Positions 10,442 through 20,339 of a stretch of DNA of 64,000 nucleotides are shown here, one piece after another (the stretch's first letter is position 1; every line of letters begins with the position of its first letter). Origin of the DNA: Dipteris shenzhenensis (lineage: Eukaryota; Polypodiophyta; Polypodiopsida; Gleicheniales); assembly GCA_047967505.1 (NCBI GenBank), contig CM106539.1. One strand, written 5' to 3'. Under the pieces are notes generated by a model that saw only the letters and a program-made list of their open reading frames with translations, did not search any database and was not told the origin of the DNA. Both the position numbers and the translations under genes were made by a program.

Positions 10442-11203
10442 TCATTGTCTATAAGAAAACATTACAATAGAGCATAAGAAAAAATATTCACTTGGAAAAT
10501 ACAAAACTGATGGAAAACACAGCCAGAACATGTGAGTTTTACCTTTAGCGGAACACTTCTTGAAAAAACCACTTAGATCTCTTTGCTTCTTATCTATAAT
10601 TGTCACCTTGGATGGGCGACCACCACCCCTCTTCACTTGATTACTAGAATCAATGCCACTAGCCTTTGTGATATGTAGCTTGGATTTCATATGCTCAATC
10701 ATGCATTGTCGTAGAGATCCTATCTTTGGAAATAGTGGTATCCACTTGTTATCTAGCATGTAGCTTATATAGACTTTTGATAGAGTGCTATAATCTCCAA
10801 TAGTCTCTATTACTAGTTGAAACACCACATTATTCTCACTTTCAAAGGTTGAAACCTCTAGCATTGCTTCATTTACTTTTTCTTTTCCTAATTCCATAAT
10901 GTCATCCAATGAACCAAGGCTCTCTTTTCTATGGCTCTCTTGCTCACATAACCCAATAATCCTCGTATGGGATGCTGAGTTGATGTGTGAGTGTGTGTAA
11001 TTATACAAAGTGTCAGGACCCCCTTGACCGTAAGAGCAATCACACTCCTCACACCAAATATGAAACAATGCTTTACCATCTTTGTCCTTTGACATGAGCT
11101 CAAATCTATCATGTCGGCCTTTCGCTCTTAACTTTTCTTTGGCTATCTTAATCTCCCTCTGCCATTTTTTGACCTCAGATGGTGTTGCAAGGCGACTCTT
11201 CAA
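10442..11203 (-). CDS. Transposase-like gene, first exon with zinc-finger-like motif
   Basis: This is the N-terminal exon of the gene spanning 7.1-11.2 kb. Residues about 47-83 hold CEECDCSYGQGG followed by HSHINSASH, a Cys2-His-type arrangement like the BED or C2H2 fingers at the start of many DNA transposases. A basic stretch NQVKRGGGRPSKV follows near residue 190, a possible AT-hook or nuclear signal. The true exon probably ends at about 10543 at KCSAK, where the minus strand reads AAAG|GTAAAA; the last 30 or so residues of the open frame are then intron. The start codon is the first Met of a lysine-rich N-terminus. Confidence 0.55.
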   Translation of the reverse strand: MKSRLATPSEVKKWQREIKIAKEKLRAKGRHDRFELMSKDKDGKALFHIWCEECDCSYGQGGPDTLYNYTHSHINSASHTRIIGLCEQESHRKESLGSLDDIMELGKEKVNEAMLEVSTFESENNVVFQLVIETIGDYSTLSKVYISYMLDNKWIPLFPKIGSLRQCMIEHMKSKLHITKASGIDSSNQVKRGGGRPSKVTIIDKKQRDLSGFFKKCSAKGKTHMFWLCFPSVLYFPSEYFFLCSIVMFSYRQ

Positions 11204-11339
11204 TCGATTCTTAGAAACACTACCAATGTAGTCGAATCATCCACCATATTGTAGCTTTCACACCCTTGAGCAAGGTCATGCATACATAAATCTGGAGACA
11301 CTGTACACTTTGGTTGCATTTTATTGCTATCTCCAACTG

Positions 11340-12697
11340 AGTCCACTTTTTGGCATTTGCCTTGTGTATCATATGCTTCATGAAGACCTTGAAGGGATTC
11401 GTGAGACAAAATGCAAGACCCGAGGTAGCATGGCCGAGGGTTGGTTGGTACAAGAGTCACTTGTATATATTTCTGAGTTTCTTGTTGATGTGGATAGCTC
11501 TCTCCCACGACTATGGAGAGATGATGAAGACCTAAGGATGACCTCTATTGTGCCTCAAGGGAAAGGACGCAACAAAGTAATAGACACGGAGTTGCGTAAT
11601 AGTATCAACCTCTATTGCATGCTTAATAGTGATGTGATGAAAAGATGGGTGACAAGATACGAGGATGCAAAGGCAAGAAGACAAGAAGAAAGGGCCCTCT
11701 TTCGTACACACCACGGATCTCGTGTGCCATACCCTCAGTATCTAAGAGCACTTCCAAAGGATATTCATGTGGATTGGCTACTTGATGAAATGGAGAAAGC
11801 AGAGAAAGATGAGGGGATGCATATCACAATGGAAGAATGGGGAGAGAATGGGAGTATGCTAGGGGATGCATGAGCAAGGTCGGTATATAGAATGTTATGC
11901 ATAAGTTAGGAGCTTTCAATAATTTAGATTGCTTATTTAATTGATTTTTTCTTCGTGTAGTGCATTATGTTCAATGCTATATGGTGTGAGGGCAAGCATT
12001 TTCGAACACAACGGATTGATGATAAGAGAAACACATAAGATTGCGGCGTCATTGCTAGCTTTGAGGGAGCCAATGGAGCCATGGATGATTATTGTGGCAT
12101 AATCCAAGATATTATTAAGCTTGACTTTCGACTCTTCTTTGTGTATGTTTTGGATGTAAAGTGGTTTAAGGACGTGGTGGAAAGAGGCCCTAATGCAGCA
12201 ATCAAACACCATGCAAGTGGCTTTGTAGCTATTGACTCCACAAAGTTTTGGCAAAGTAGGAAGGACACACTAGTACTACCGCAACAATGTGAACAGGTAC
12301 TGTGCACACATATAAAAATACTCGCTTTTAAATATTTGATGCAAGAAAAATAACATGATTGTATTTGTGTTTGAATTAGGTTGTCTATCAACCAATGGTG
12401 GATAATAATAGATGGTGGCATGTCATACCTATTATGCCACGTTCCAAAGTGATGTATAGTACATTTACTAATATGGAGCGTATGGAGGATGATCATGGCC
12501 ATGGACGTGATGATGACTGTGATATGAGAGAGGAGGATGATCATGAGATAGGAGATACAGATATTGAGGCCATTACCCGTGAGGACGAGCCTACCATTGG
12601 TGATGCTGATTTCGATGAGCACATGAGTAGCACAAGTAGTAGTGGGTTGAATGTATTTGTAGATCTAAACACTTGTTTGGATGAGATTGAACCGTAG
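11340..12697 (+). pseudogene. CACTA-type TNP2 transposase, C-terminal part
   Basis: Three exons carry the C-terminal domains of a TNP2 transposase. The first (to 11873) has the DUF4218-type run MKTLKGFVRQNARPE then GSMAEGWLVQESLVYI, split by a one-base deletion near 11425. The second (about 11957-12298) resembles DUF4216: FEGANGAMDDYCGIIQDII and ending PQQCEQ, with one TAA in place of a sense codon near 12030. The intron 12299-12379 has clean CAG|GTACTG and TTAG|GTTGTC borders. The third continues VVYQPMVDNNRWWHVIP and an acidic tail to TAG at 12697. The catalytic domain is absent upstream. This copy points right, towards the foldback. Confidence 0.8.
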
Positions 12698-12889
12698 CCC
12701 ATCATTGATATTGGCAAAACTATTTTACATATTGTCTCATTCTCCTCACCTCACTTAATTCTTGTATATGTGGGCTTGCAAAAAAGCATTGATGTTTTTG
12801 TTAAAATTATGTGCTTTAGTAATCATGGGCAATGTTTGGAAAGCAATGATGTACACCAAAATCTCACTTTCTGTATTCTCTGGTTTGCG

Positions 12890-13225
12890 TCTAAATACAC
12901 ATCTAATTCCCAGTGTAAACGCACAAATAAATGCCCTAATACACGCGCAAATAGATGCGCTGATAAACGCAATGTTAGACGGGCCCATATTTTCTCAGTT
13001 TAGACGCGCAAATAGATGTGTTAATACATGCGCAAATAGACGCGCTAATAAATGCAATGTTAGACAGGCCCGTATTTTCTCAGTTTAAACGTGCAAATAG
13101 ACGTGTTAATACACGCGCAAATAGACAAGCTGTTAGACGTGCTATTAGATGCACCCGTAATTCCTCTACTCAAGCAACGCCTATAGACGCGCCCGCTATT
13201 TCGCGCGTCTACCAAGCGCGTCTAT
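12890..13225. repeat. TAGACGCG palindrome array, left side of foldback
   Basis: Dozens of words such as CAAATAGACGCGCTAATA, TAGACGTG and GCGCGTCTA recur at irregular 10-20 base spacing. The half-site is TAGACGCG; paired halves make TAGACGCGTCTA. The position just outside the TNP2 stop is subterminal for a CACTA-like element. Confidence 0.85.
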
Positions 13226-13245
13226 AGTTGCTTTGTGTTGTTATG
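13221..13245. repeat. Candidate element terminus (left)
   Basis: The sequence ends TTGCTTTGTGTTGTTATG at the outer edge of the palindrome array. A close variant ends the array of copy B at 54309 (GGTGCTTTGTCTTGTTGTG). Read inwards the terminus is CATAACAACACAAAGCAACT. This suggests terminal inverted repeats of the form CAYAACAASACA rather than CACTA. Target-site duplications were not resolved. Confidence 0.45.
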
Positions 13246-13500
13246 AAAGCATCGAAGATTTTGTTGATATTTGCTTCGATAAGAATAGATCAAAATTATC
13301 ATCCATACCTTTGGACCAATACCATTTTCTTGACAAAAATATTGATCAACCTTAATATTGATTGTATTTTCAATGCTTATATCGACCCTATGATTTTTTC
13401 AAAAAATCTGGTGCTGTAATTAGCACTATCTATTTGTTAGCATATGTGGAACCATATCCATTAGCACATATTGTTAGCATACATGGTACCATGTACATTA

Positions 13501-13525
13501 CATAACAACACAAAGCAACTATAGA
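13501..13525. repeat. Candidate element terminus (right, inverted)
   Basis: It is the perfect 25-base reverse complement of 13221-13245 and again borders a TAGACGCG-type array (13516-13690). Confidence 0.45.
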
Positions 13526-13690
13526 CGCACTTGATAGACGTGCAAAATAGTGGGCGCGTCTAAAGGCGTTGCTAGAATAGCAAAAATATGGGCATGTCTA
13601 ATAGCGCATCTAATAGCACATCTATTTGCGCGTCTATTAGTGCGTCTATTAGCGCATCTGCACTGTGACTTAGATGCAGATTTAGATGCA
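13516..13690. repeat. TAGACGCG array, right side of foldback
   Basis: TAGACGCAC, GCGCGTCTA, GCGCATCTA and related words repeat through this stretch, in mirror arrangement to 12890-13225. Confidence 0.8.
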
Positions 13691-13954
13691 AAACAGAGAA
13701 TAGAGAAAGTGAAATTTTGGTGTAGACTGATAAATTTACATCATTGCTTTCCTAACATTGCCCATGATTACCAAAGCATGTAATTTTAACAAAAATATCA
13801 ATGCTTTTTGGCAAACTCACATATACAAAAATTAATTGAGGTGAGGAGAATGAGACAATATGTAAAATAGTTTTGCCAATATCAATGATGGGCTACGGTT
13901 CAATCTCATCCTCAATGAGATCAACCCTTGCCAAACTATCTACTTCAAAATCGC

Positions 13955-14060
13955 TTGATAGACGCGCTTTTAGATGCGCTTTTAGATGCGCAAATAGACA
14001 TGTAGATAGATGCGCTTTTAGAACCTACTAGACGCGCTGATTTTTGAAACCTACTTTTAG
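13955..14060. repeat. TAGACGCG array upstream of TNPA-like gene
   Basis: Several TAGACGCGCTTTTAGATGCG words lie just before the TNPA-like 5' exon, the same place as the arrays at 23.87 and 51.71 kb in the duplicated copies. Confidence 0.75.
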
Positions 14061-14089
14061 CGTGCTTGCTTTTCTTCACATACTTTTAA

Positions 14090-14308
14090 CGTCATGTGGC
14101 TTGCTTTCCTATTAACAAACATAGCTTTGAGCATCCACACTTATCTCCAAGCACCACACTCATCTCCAGGCTTACACAATCATCCCTAAGCACACAAGAG
14201 AAGAGAGTGAACAAGAAGAAGAAAGAAAAGTAGAGGGTGAACAAGGAAGAGAAGAAAGAGAAGAAACTTTGAAGAAGGATAAGAAGCTTCCATACCTCTA
14301 TCCAAGGT
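14090..14308 (+). other. TNPA-like 5' exon (mostly untranslated)
   Basis: The stretch AGCTTCCATACCTCTATCCAAG ends at a strong splice donor, AAG|GTAAGTC, at 14309. The same exon end occurs at 24227 and 52068 in the duplicated copies. It precedes the TNPA-like coding exon by a long intron. Confidence 0.55.
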
Positions 14309-14440
14309 AAGTCTCTTGACAATTGATCTTCTTTGGAAGGTCTCTTTGGATTCGTCCTTTGTCATATGCAGGTCGAACGGATGTTTTTTCTACTAGTGTG
14401 GTCGGGCGCATGTCCCTTTCAACTTCTTAGAAAAAGGCAT

Positions 14441-14539
14441 CTGTCAGAGCGTGTCTATAGATGCATCTAACAATGCATCTATAGACGCGTCTATCTTTTG
14501 GGAAAACAGATAGCCACGCCTATAGACGCGCTCCGACAG
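14441..14539. repeat. Small intronic foldback CTGTCRGAG...CTCCGACAG
   Basis: The ends CTGTCAGAGCGTGTCTATAG and CTATAGACGCGCTCCGACAG are inverted; TAGACGCG words fill the middle. The same structure lies at 24367-24540 and 52208-52381, always in the first intron of the TNPA-like gene. Confidence 0.75.
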
Positions 14540-14544
14540 TCTTA

Positions 14545-15470
14545 GCTATTCTTCCCTTTTCCCTTCCTTTTCCTTCTCTTTTCCCTTTCCCCTTCCTTTT
14601 CCTTCTCTTTTCCCTCCCCCTTCCCCTTCCACTTCCACTTCCAAGAAAAGGATTGCATATTGAATGATGGAAATAAGTGATTGCATGAATGAAGAAAGGG
14701 ATTGCATGAATGATGGAAAGGGAAAGCATGATTGAAGAAAGGGATTGCATTCGTGAGAAAATAAGGGATTGCGCTCTCTTTTTCTCTCCTTTCTCCTCTC
14801 TTTCCTCCTCTTTTCTCCTCTCCTTTTCTCTCTTATCTCCTTTCTTTTTCCTCCTCTCTTTTTCTCGCTTATCTCCTCTCTTTCCTTCTCTTTTCGTCTC
14901 TTTTCTCATCTCTAGTTTCCTTCTCTCTTTTTCTCTCTTTCCCTCCTCTCTTTTCTCCTCTTTTTCCCCTCTTTTTCTCTCTTTTTTTCTCCTCTCTTTT
15001 CCTCTATTTTCCTCTCTTTTCTCCTCTCTTTCCTTCTCTCTATTTTCCTCTCTTTTATCCCCTCTTTCCTTCACCTTGTCTCTCTTTTTCCTTCTCTCTT
15101 TCATCCTCTCTTTCCTTCTCTTTTCGTGGTAATTTTCCTCTCTTATCTCCTCTCTTTTTCTCTCTGTTTTTCTCCTCTCTTTTCCTTTATTTTCTTCTCT
15201 TTTCTCCTCTCTTTCTTTCTCTCTATTTTCCTCTCTTTTATCCCCTCTTTCCTTCACCTTGTCTCTCTTTTATCCTCTCTTTCCTTCTCTTTTCGTGGTA
15301 ATTTTCCTCTCTTATCTCCTCTCTTTCTTTGTCTTTTTGTCTCTTTTCTCATCTCTTTCCTTCTCTCTTTTTCTCTCTGTCCCTCCTCTCTTTTCTCTCT
15401 TATCTCCTTTCTTTTTTCTCCTCTCTTTTCCTCTTTCCTTCCTCTCTTTTCCTCTCTTTTCCCATGTGAA
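14545..15470. repeat. Polypyrimidine tract, about 0.9 kb
   Basis: The plus strand is nearly all C and T (CTCTTTTCTCCTCTCTTTCC-like words), broken only by about 130 bases of ordinary sequence at 14640-14770. Two long internal copies share CTTTTATCCCCTCTTTCC. It lies wholly within the first intron of the TNPA-like gene. Long reading frames on both strands here are compositional artefacts. Confidence 0.92.
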
Positions 15471-15647
15471 GCTTCAATAGCCAGACATTGAGCAAGCAGA
15501 TACAAACTTCTGTCACTCTAATTCAAAGAATGCAGGAGTCTATAAATGCTTGCTCAATGTCAAGCTGTCACTCTATTTTTTCTTTCGCATCTCGTGACAA
15601 GGGCATGCTCGATGGTAATCTTCTTCTTTTCTTTTCTTCAATTCATC

Positions 15648-16977
15648 ATGTGGCTAGGATCTTCAGCCTCACCTGATCTTTGGGCTGCCATCTTTCAAGG
15701 GTTATATAACATTTTGGGGCACCCTTGCACTCCTGCAGAGTTATACACATACATGATGGGTACTACAAACACCCCCCAGGAGTCGGCAGTACAGACTCCA
15801 AACCACCCCAATCCCACACTAGCTGAGATTACCCCAACAGAGTCAAGATACCCAGCCAGCTACAGAGCCAAGCCCCTTCTTCCCCCCTGTGGTCAAGAGG
15901 TCCTTATACCTCGCAGAGCCATCGGCGTACTTTCTTGCCATCGAGAGTCGCTTCTCTAGCTATGAGTGGCCAGGGTACTCCTGTGCAGTCGAGAGTCGCT
16001 TCTCTAGCTATGAGCGGCCAACGTACTAGCTCGACACGACAGGACAACAGGTGTAGTAGCAGGGAGAGCGGTGGGGGATGCATGGCAGCCTACTTTGGGG
16101 GGGCTAGTGGTGGGGACGAGGATGATTCAGATGATGTAGACATGTCAGAGGGTGATGGTACAATTTACTATGACCACTCAGATAGGAGGCATCTTGATGG
16201 ATGCATGAGGGAAGGACATCTTGGCCTTCATGCGCTCTGTAAGTGCTAACAACTATAGAGATTGCATTATTCACTACAAAGACCATCCAAAAAAGTTGGC
16301 TGATGAGACCCTTGCTACTGTTCGCTCTACGTATCCCAATCCCCCCAATGTTCAGTTCACAGAAAAATGGGCCAAGTTATGATACTTAGCAATAAAAGAT
16401 ATTCGCTTAAAAGGCAGGCACTAGCCAAGATTGCTAAGATCGAGGGAGGTCAACCACCAAGCTCATAAGCGTGAGTGGAAGAAAGCAATGAAGGCAGCGA
16501 AGGATTCAAATGGAGCAATATGGATGCGTGCATTTTGGAGCAGGGGGTGTTGAATCATGGGAGGCTCAATTTGTAAGTATCGATCTCAAATTATATTATT
16601 TATGTAGTTCATTAGGATATTGTTTCTTTGTACTAACCCCTCTGCAAATTGTGTCATCTTGTAGCTTGATATCATGGGCAGTACCCTACTCCTGTTGCGA
16701 CAGCCTACCACCACCACCATCGCAGAGGAGATACATCTATGATGACGGGTTGATTACTAAGGAGCAGTATATCTGGGCTACTGGAGCGCCCCCCCAAGTA
16801 TTTGAAAGTAATTAAATAATGTCAATATTGTAAGTAAAGATTTGATTTTTCATACATTGATATAAGTTGTTCCTCGTTTACATGACCTTGCGACTGATCA
16901 AGAGGGAGAAGATGAGGAAGAAGGGGGTGAAGAAGGGAGCAAGGATGCGGAGAATTTAGATTAGTCGTAGAAGTAGT
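15648..16977 (+). pseudogene. TNPA-like CACTA second gene, copy C
   Basis: The ATG at 15648 opens MWLGSSASPDLWAAIFQGLY, matching the starts at 24614 and 52454. A proline-rich linker follows, then the conserved acidic motif GDEDDSDDVD at 16111-16140 and GDGTIYYD. Compared with copy B the frame is lost after about 16210, with stops and indels. The exon borders (TTT|GTAAGT at about 16573; TTGTAG| at about 16665) and the acidic C-terminus coded near 16897-16965 remain. The family resembles the TNPA or Transposase_24 proteins that bind subterminal repeats in CACTA elements; the resemblance is by eye. Confidence 0.6.
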
Positions 16978-16984
16978 GCTAGCT

Positions 16985-17110
16985 ACTCTTTTTTGTACTT
17001 GAAGCCACTGGCTTGGCTTCGTGCCTCTCTTGTATATACACTCGTGTTATTTTTTGTACTTGAAGCCACAGGACATGGCTTGGCTTCGTGCTATATGTAC
17101 ATACAAGCGC
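16985..17110. repeat. Duplicated 3' UTR block
   Basis: TTTTTTGTACTTGAAGCCAC followed by GGCTTGGCTTCGTGC occurs twice about 62 bases apart. The same doubled block follows the TNPA-like stop at about 53670-53780 in copy B. Confidence 0.75.
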
Positions 17111-17218
17111 TCATGGAGCTATGAATTAATATACACTCCTTTTATTTTTTTGGCTTTCAATTTCCTTGTGCAAATTTCTATCAATGAATGCCTTGTGAAA
17201 TAAACGTTTTGGAGTTGT

Positions 17219-17585
17219 ATAATATCCATTATTAGCATATGTGCTAATTATCATCTATTATTAACATATCCATCATTAGCATATGTGCTAATTAATATTG
17301 GCATATGTACTAGTTAGCATATCAACTATGTACTAGTTAGCATATCAACTATTCTATTAACATCTCTGCTAATTAGCATATCAATTATACTAGCATATAT
17401 GCTATCAGCATATGTGCTAATTAGCATATCAATTACTAGCATATTTGTTATTACCATATGTACTAATTATCATATATGCTATTAGCATATATGCTAATTA
17501 GAATATCATTCAGCACATGTGTTATTAGCACATGTAAAATTGGCACATCTGTTATAATTACCATATATGCTAATTACCATACCTT
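17219..17585. repeat. TTAGCATATG palindrome array
   Basis: Words such as TTAGCATATGTGCTAATTA repeat at irregular spacing; TTAGCATATGCTAA is self-complementary. It follows the copy C TNPA-like 3' UTR, the place where the TAGACGCG array stands in copy B. Confidence 0.85.
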
Positions 17586-18129
17586 TTTTTTTGTATGGTT
17601 AAAGCCACATTTGTGTTTCCACTATTGATTTAAACTATATTGTATAGATATAGATGGTGAAGAGGACAATCCGACCCTAAACACCTTGGAGCGGATTTTG
17701 TTGCAAAGGAGGACCTTGGACAAGCCATTTGGGCTATATATTGGGGTGCGTAGAGCACAGCACAGAGCTTTTGTATCAAATCCATTTACGCTAAGTAATT
17801 TTTGGGATATTTATATGTCTGTATGTTGATTTTATATGGCTCATTTTTATTTTTTCAATGTATGAATTTATATATCAGATGTTATATGTCTGACTTTATA
17901 TGTCTAGCTTGATATGATTCAATATGATTTTTTATGGTTCATTATGATTGTATATTTATATGTTTATTATGGTTCACTATGCTCATATGTTTATTCCAAA
18001 TCTGACTATGATCTGCTTAAATCTATTCATGCTTGTTTAATTCTATTTTTTCTTGAATTTCAATTTCCTCAAATTTGTTTAAATTTACATCTAAACATGT
18101 ATTTCAAATTTTTCCAAATATAATTAAAC
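17586..18129. other. AT-rich non-coding stretch
   Basis: No gene is supported. TATATGTC and TTATATG words recur at 17800-17920; a short sense-like run at about 17655-17745 shows no recognisable domain. Confidence 0.55.
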
Positions 18130-19135
18130 CAAACAATCTGGTCCCCGATTCAGTACACATGGAAGAGACAAAAGCAGGATTGAAGTTTTCCATTCACTTC
18201 AATAGCAACCTTGAAAAGAATGCATACCCAAAATCAATCGCTACGTGATGACAGAGGCAGCAGAGCAGGGAAGTAGCAAAATGGGATCGAATTTATAGGT
18301 GGTGTTTGGACATATTAGAAATACTGGAGGAAAAGCCATCCGGAGAGGTAGCCATCCCTTTAATGGATCATCCTTAGCTCTTGTGCCTACCTCCACCCCC
18401 ACCAAAAGTGGTACCGACACCTCTCCATCAATAATGAAGAGCTATGATCTTAGACTTAAATGGCCTTCCAGTGAAGGTTGTTGAGTCATAACATGGAGGT
18501 ATACCCCCACATTATGCAAACCTGATGGGAAGACATAAAGAGTCCAAGGGACGGACTAGGTTTTTCGGACTAGGTTTTTTCTTAGAGATGTTGTTGCCTT
18601 CTTGGACTTCTGCATGTCATGGTTTGAAGTGTTTATTTGGAGCACATCTAGAAGAACAAAAGTAAACAAAATCCTTCATGCATGCTTTCTACAACATTAT
18701 GAAAAGATAACAGTTCTAGCTCAAGAAGACTGTTATGATGTTGGACTCATGGTGAACAGAAATGGACAGTTGTTGAATGAGAAGCCTGTTATCTTCAAGG
18801 ACTTGCCAATCGTTTGGAACCAGTTCACGCACTTGTCGGCAGCCAACAATATTATTTTGGATGACTCATTATACAAGATTTGTAGAAACCTATATGGAAC
18901 ATGGAGAGTACTTCCAAATTTTGAGATGCAAGGTCTTGAAGAAATGTGCTCCTATTTGATGGACGATGTTGCACCATGGCTATTTGTGTAGCTTCAAATG
19001 GAGGATCGCCAGTCCTACACACTACCATTTGAGCATGACCTGTTGGTCCATGATACAGAATCCATTGACATTTTGGAGTATATGGTCAAATACAACTGCT
19101 GGACTGAGTTATGAAGATGGAAGCAAAAGCATGTA
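18130..19135 (+). pseudogene. NIF/FCP1-type phosphatase fragment
   Basis: A HAD-type phosphatase opening motif reads MILDLNGLPV from 18444; DLNG(L/I) is the plant version of the DxDGT nucleophile motif. After an unread gap the sense resumes at about 18585: FLRDVVAFLDFCMSWFEVFI then WSTSRR, IFKDLPIVWN and ILDDSLYK, the later motifs of the NLI-interacting-factor domain, ending near 19110. Stops at 18491, 18989 and 19112 break it. Such proteins normally dephosphorylate the RNA polymerase II tail or related targets. The fragment is flanked by repeats found inverted at 33.1-33.4 kb, so it was probably captured by a mobile element. Confidence 0.65.
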
Positions 19136-19600
19136 ATGGATACCAACTTCTTTTGTATATAAATATTCACTTTAATAGAATTAATTCTTTTTTGCTCTTA
19201 TGTTGCCTGTTTGGAGATTGCATATTGATTGGATTCCTTTTCTTGTTACAAGTAAAATAAACTCGTTTGAAGTGTTCTTATTTCAACTCTTGCTTTGTGC
19301 AGTCTTCGAAACTTTTTCCTTTTCATGTGTGCTCTTAACAACCTTCTTGGAATGCAATGACCAAATAAGACTGTAATTTGTGGAATGGTATAGCAAGGCA
19401 ATGTTTCTCTCGATGCAATATTATTGTAATATAACATATGAGCAATGCCCTTGTTCTTTCAATCCAATGGTATTGCACTTGGTAATTATATTTGAGCTAT
19501 CTCAATATAATGTTGTTGTTTAGCAAGGCAATGTTGCTATCATAGTGTAATGTAAATATAATTAAATACAATTTCCTTGGAATGCACATAGCATGACAAG
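19136..19600. other. Non-coding stretch
   Basis: AT-rich sequence with a repeated word TAGCAAGGCAATGTT at about 19391 and 19522; nothing coding is seen. Confidence 0.5.
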
Positions 19601-19601
19601 C

Positions 19602-19835
19602 TATCATCTTCTATGCTATGTAGTAGCACTAGTAGCAGTACCACAACCACTAGCAATAGCACTAACTATTAGCAGTATCCCTAACCACTAGTAGAAGCAC
19701 TGAGCAACAGCACCAACCACTAGGATTATCACTAACAATAGCATTAGAAGCAGCACCAACCACTAGTAGCTGCACTTACAACAGCACTAGAAGGAGCACC
19801 AACCACTACTAGTAGCACTATAGTAGCTGTACCCT
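19602..19835. repeat. Degenerate AGTAGCAC / CAACCACTAG repeat
   Basis: Words CAGCACCAACCACTAG, AGTAGCAC and related forms recur about every 30-40 bases. Confidence 0.7.
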
Positions 19836-19839
19836 TATT

Positions 19840-20185
19840 ATTATACTTACGTTAGCATACTTATGTCAGGATACTGATGTTAGCATACTTGTTAGCATAT
19901 ATACATTAGCATACTTATGTCAAGATACCGATGTTAGCATACTTGTTAGCATATATATATTAGTATACTTATGTTAGGATACTTATGGTAGCATGCTTAT
20001 GTCAGGATACTGATGTTAGCATACTTGCTAGCATAATTATGTTAGCATATTTGTGTTAGCATACTTATATGAGGATACTGAAGTTAAAAACTTGATAGCA
20101 TTCTTATGTTAGTGTACTTATGTCACGATGTTGAAGTTAGCAATTGATAGCATACTTATGTGATTGTACTCATGTTAGCATATGT
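19840..20185. repeat. TTAGCATACTTATGTCAGGATAC minisatellite
   Basis: Irregular tandem words TTAGCATACTTATG and TCAGGATACTGATG alternate. A reverse-complement array lies at 32868-33125 in copy A. Confidence 0.85.
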
Positions 20186-20339
20186 GTTAACACAAATTAC
20201 CTTTTGAATGTTTCCAAACACTTCGTATTGCAAAAATTCCAAACACTTCATATTGAAACTATTCCTCAAAGAATAGATTGTTACATGTCAACATCAAAGG
20301 GCATGTTGTTATATATGACCTCATAGGTATCTGGAGTGA

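Larger units (their letters stand above)
7128..11203 (-). pseudogene. Multi-exon transposase-like gene of an uncharacterised family
   Basis: Read from 11203 down to 7128, consecutive pieces form one protein. They are a zinc-finger-like N-terminus, a middle region with VPVLLAEDETIV and GHASDGDSR, then LHDQDYIHNGKKLINPLD, HIDIFLSPTLDLYG, CTRSDACENFFSKVG, HSKQENIWATLEKENG and a C-terminal acidic region. I recall this motif series from uncharacterised, often multicopy proteins in cnidarians and streptophytes, which suggests a mobile-element gene; that recollection is unchecked. Introns are visible (for example CTAAAG|GTAAAA at the end of the first exon). Frameshifts, as near 8900-8950 and 9280-9360, and stops indicate decay. 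It faces the TNP2 fragment that begins at 11.3 kb. Confidence 0.65.
12673..13913. repeat. Large foldback, 1.24 kb
   Basis: The left arm (about 12673-12895) covers the last TNP2 codons and its 3' flank. The right arm (about 13685-13913) is its reverse complement with scattered changes; both hold the complement pair around GAACCGTAGCCCATCATTG. Inside lies an inner pair, 13221-13245 and 13501-13525, which is perfectly complementary. Between arms and inner pair are TAGACGCG-type arrays on both sides. The RNA or single strand could form one long hairpin with a 255-base loop. Confidence 0.88.

Noticed and set aside
11217-11225. CACTACCAA as a CACTA element terminus
   Set aside because: It stands close to the TNP2 fragment, but no matching inverted end or subterminal array was found with it, and the arrays point to a different terminus.
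12089-12622. 177-residue minus-strand frame
   Set aside because: It is the antisense shadow of the TNP2 C-terminal exons, which have splice borders and family motifs on the plus strand.
12890-13690. CRISPR-like array
   Set aside because: The TAGACGCG words have irregular spacing, no unique spacers of fixed size and no cas genes; the context is a plant transposon.
14520-15505. Frames of 245 and 83 residues (-) and 121-140 residues (+)
   Set aside because: Same composition artefact in the smaller pyrimidine tract.
16104-16286. 60-residue minus frame and neighbouring small frames
   Set aside because: Shadows of the TNPA-like pseudogene.
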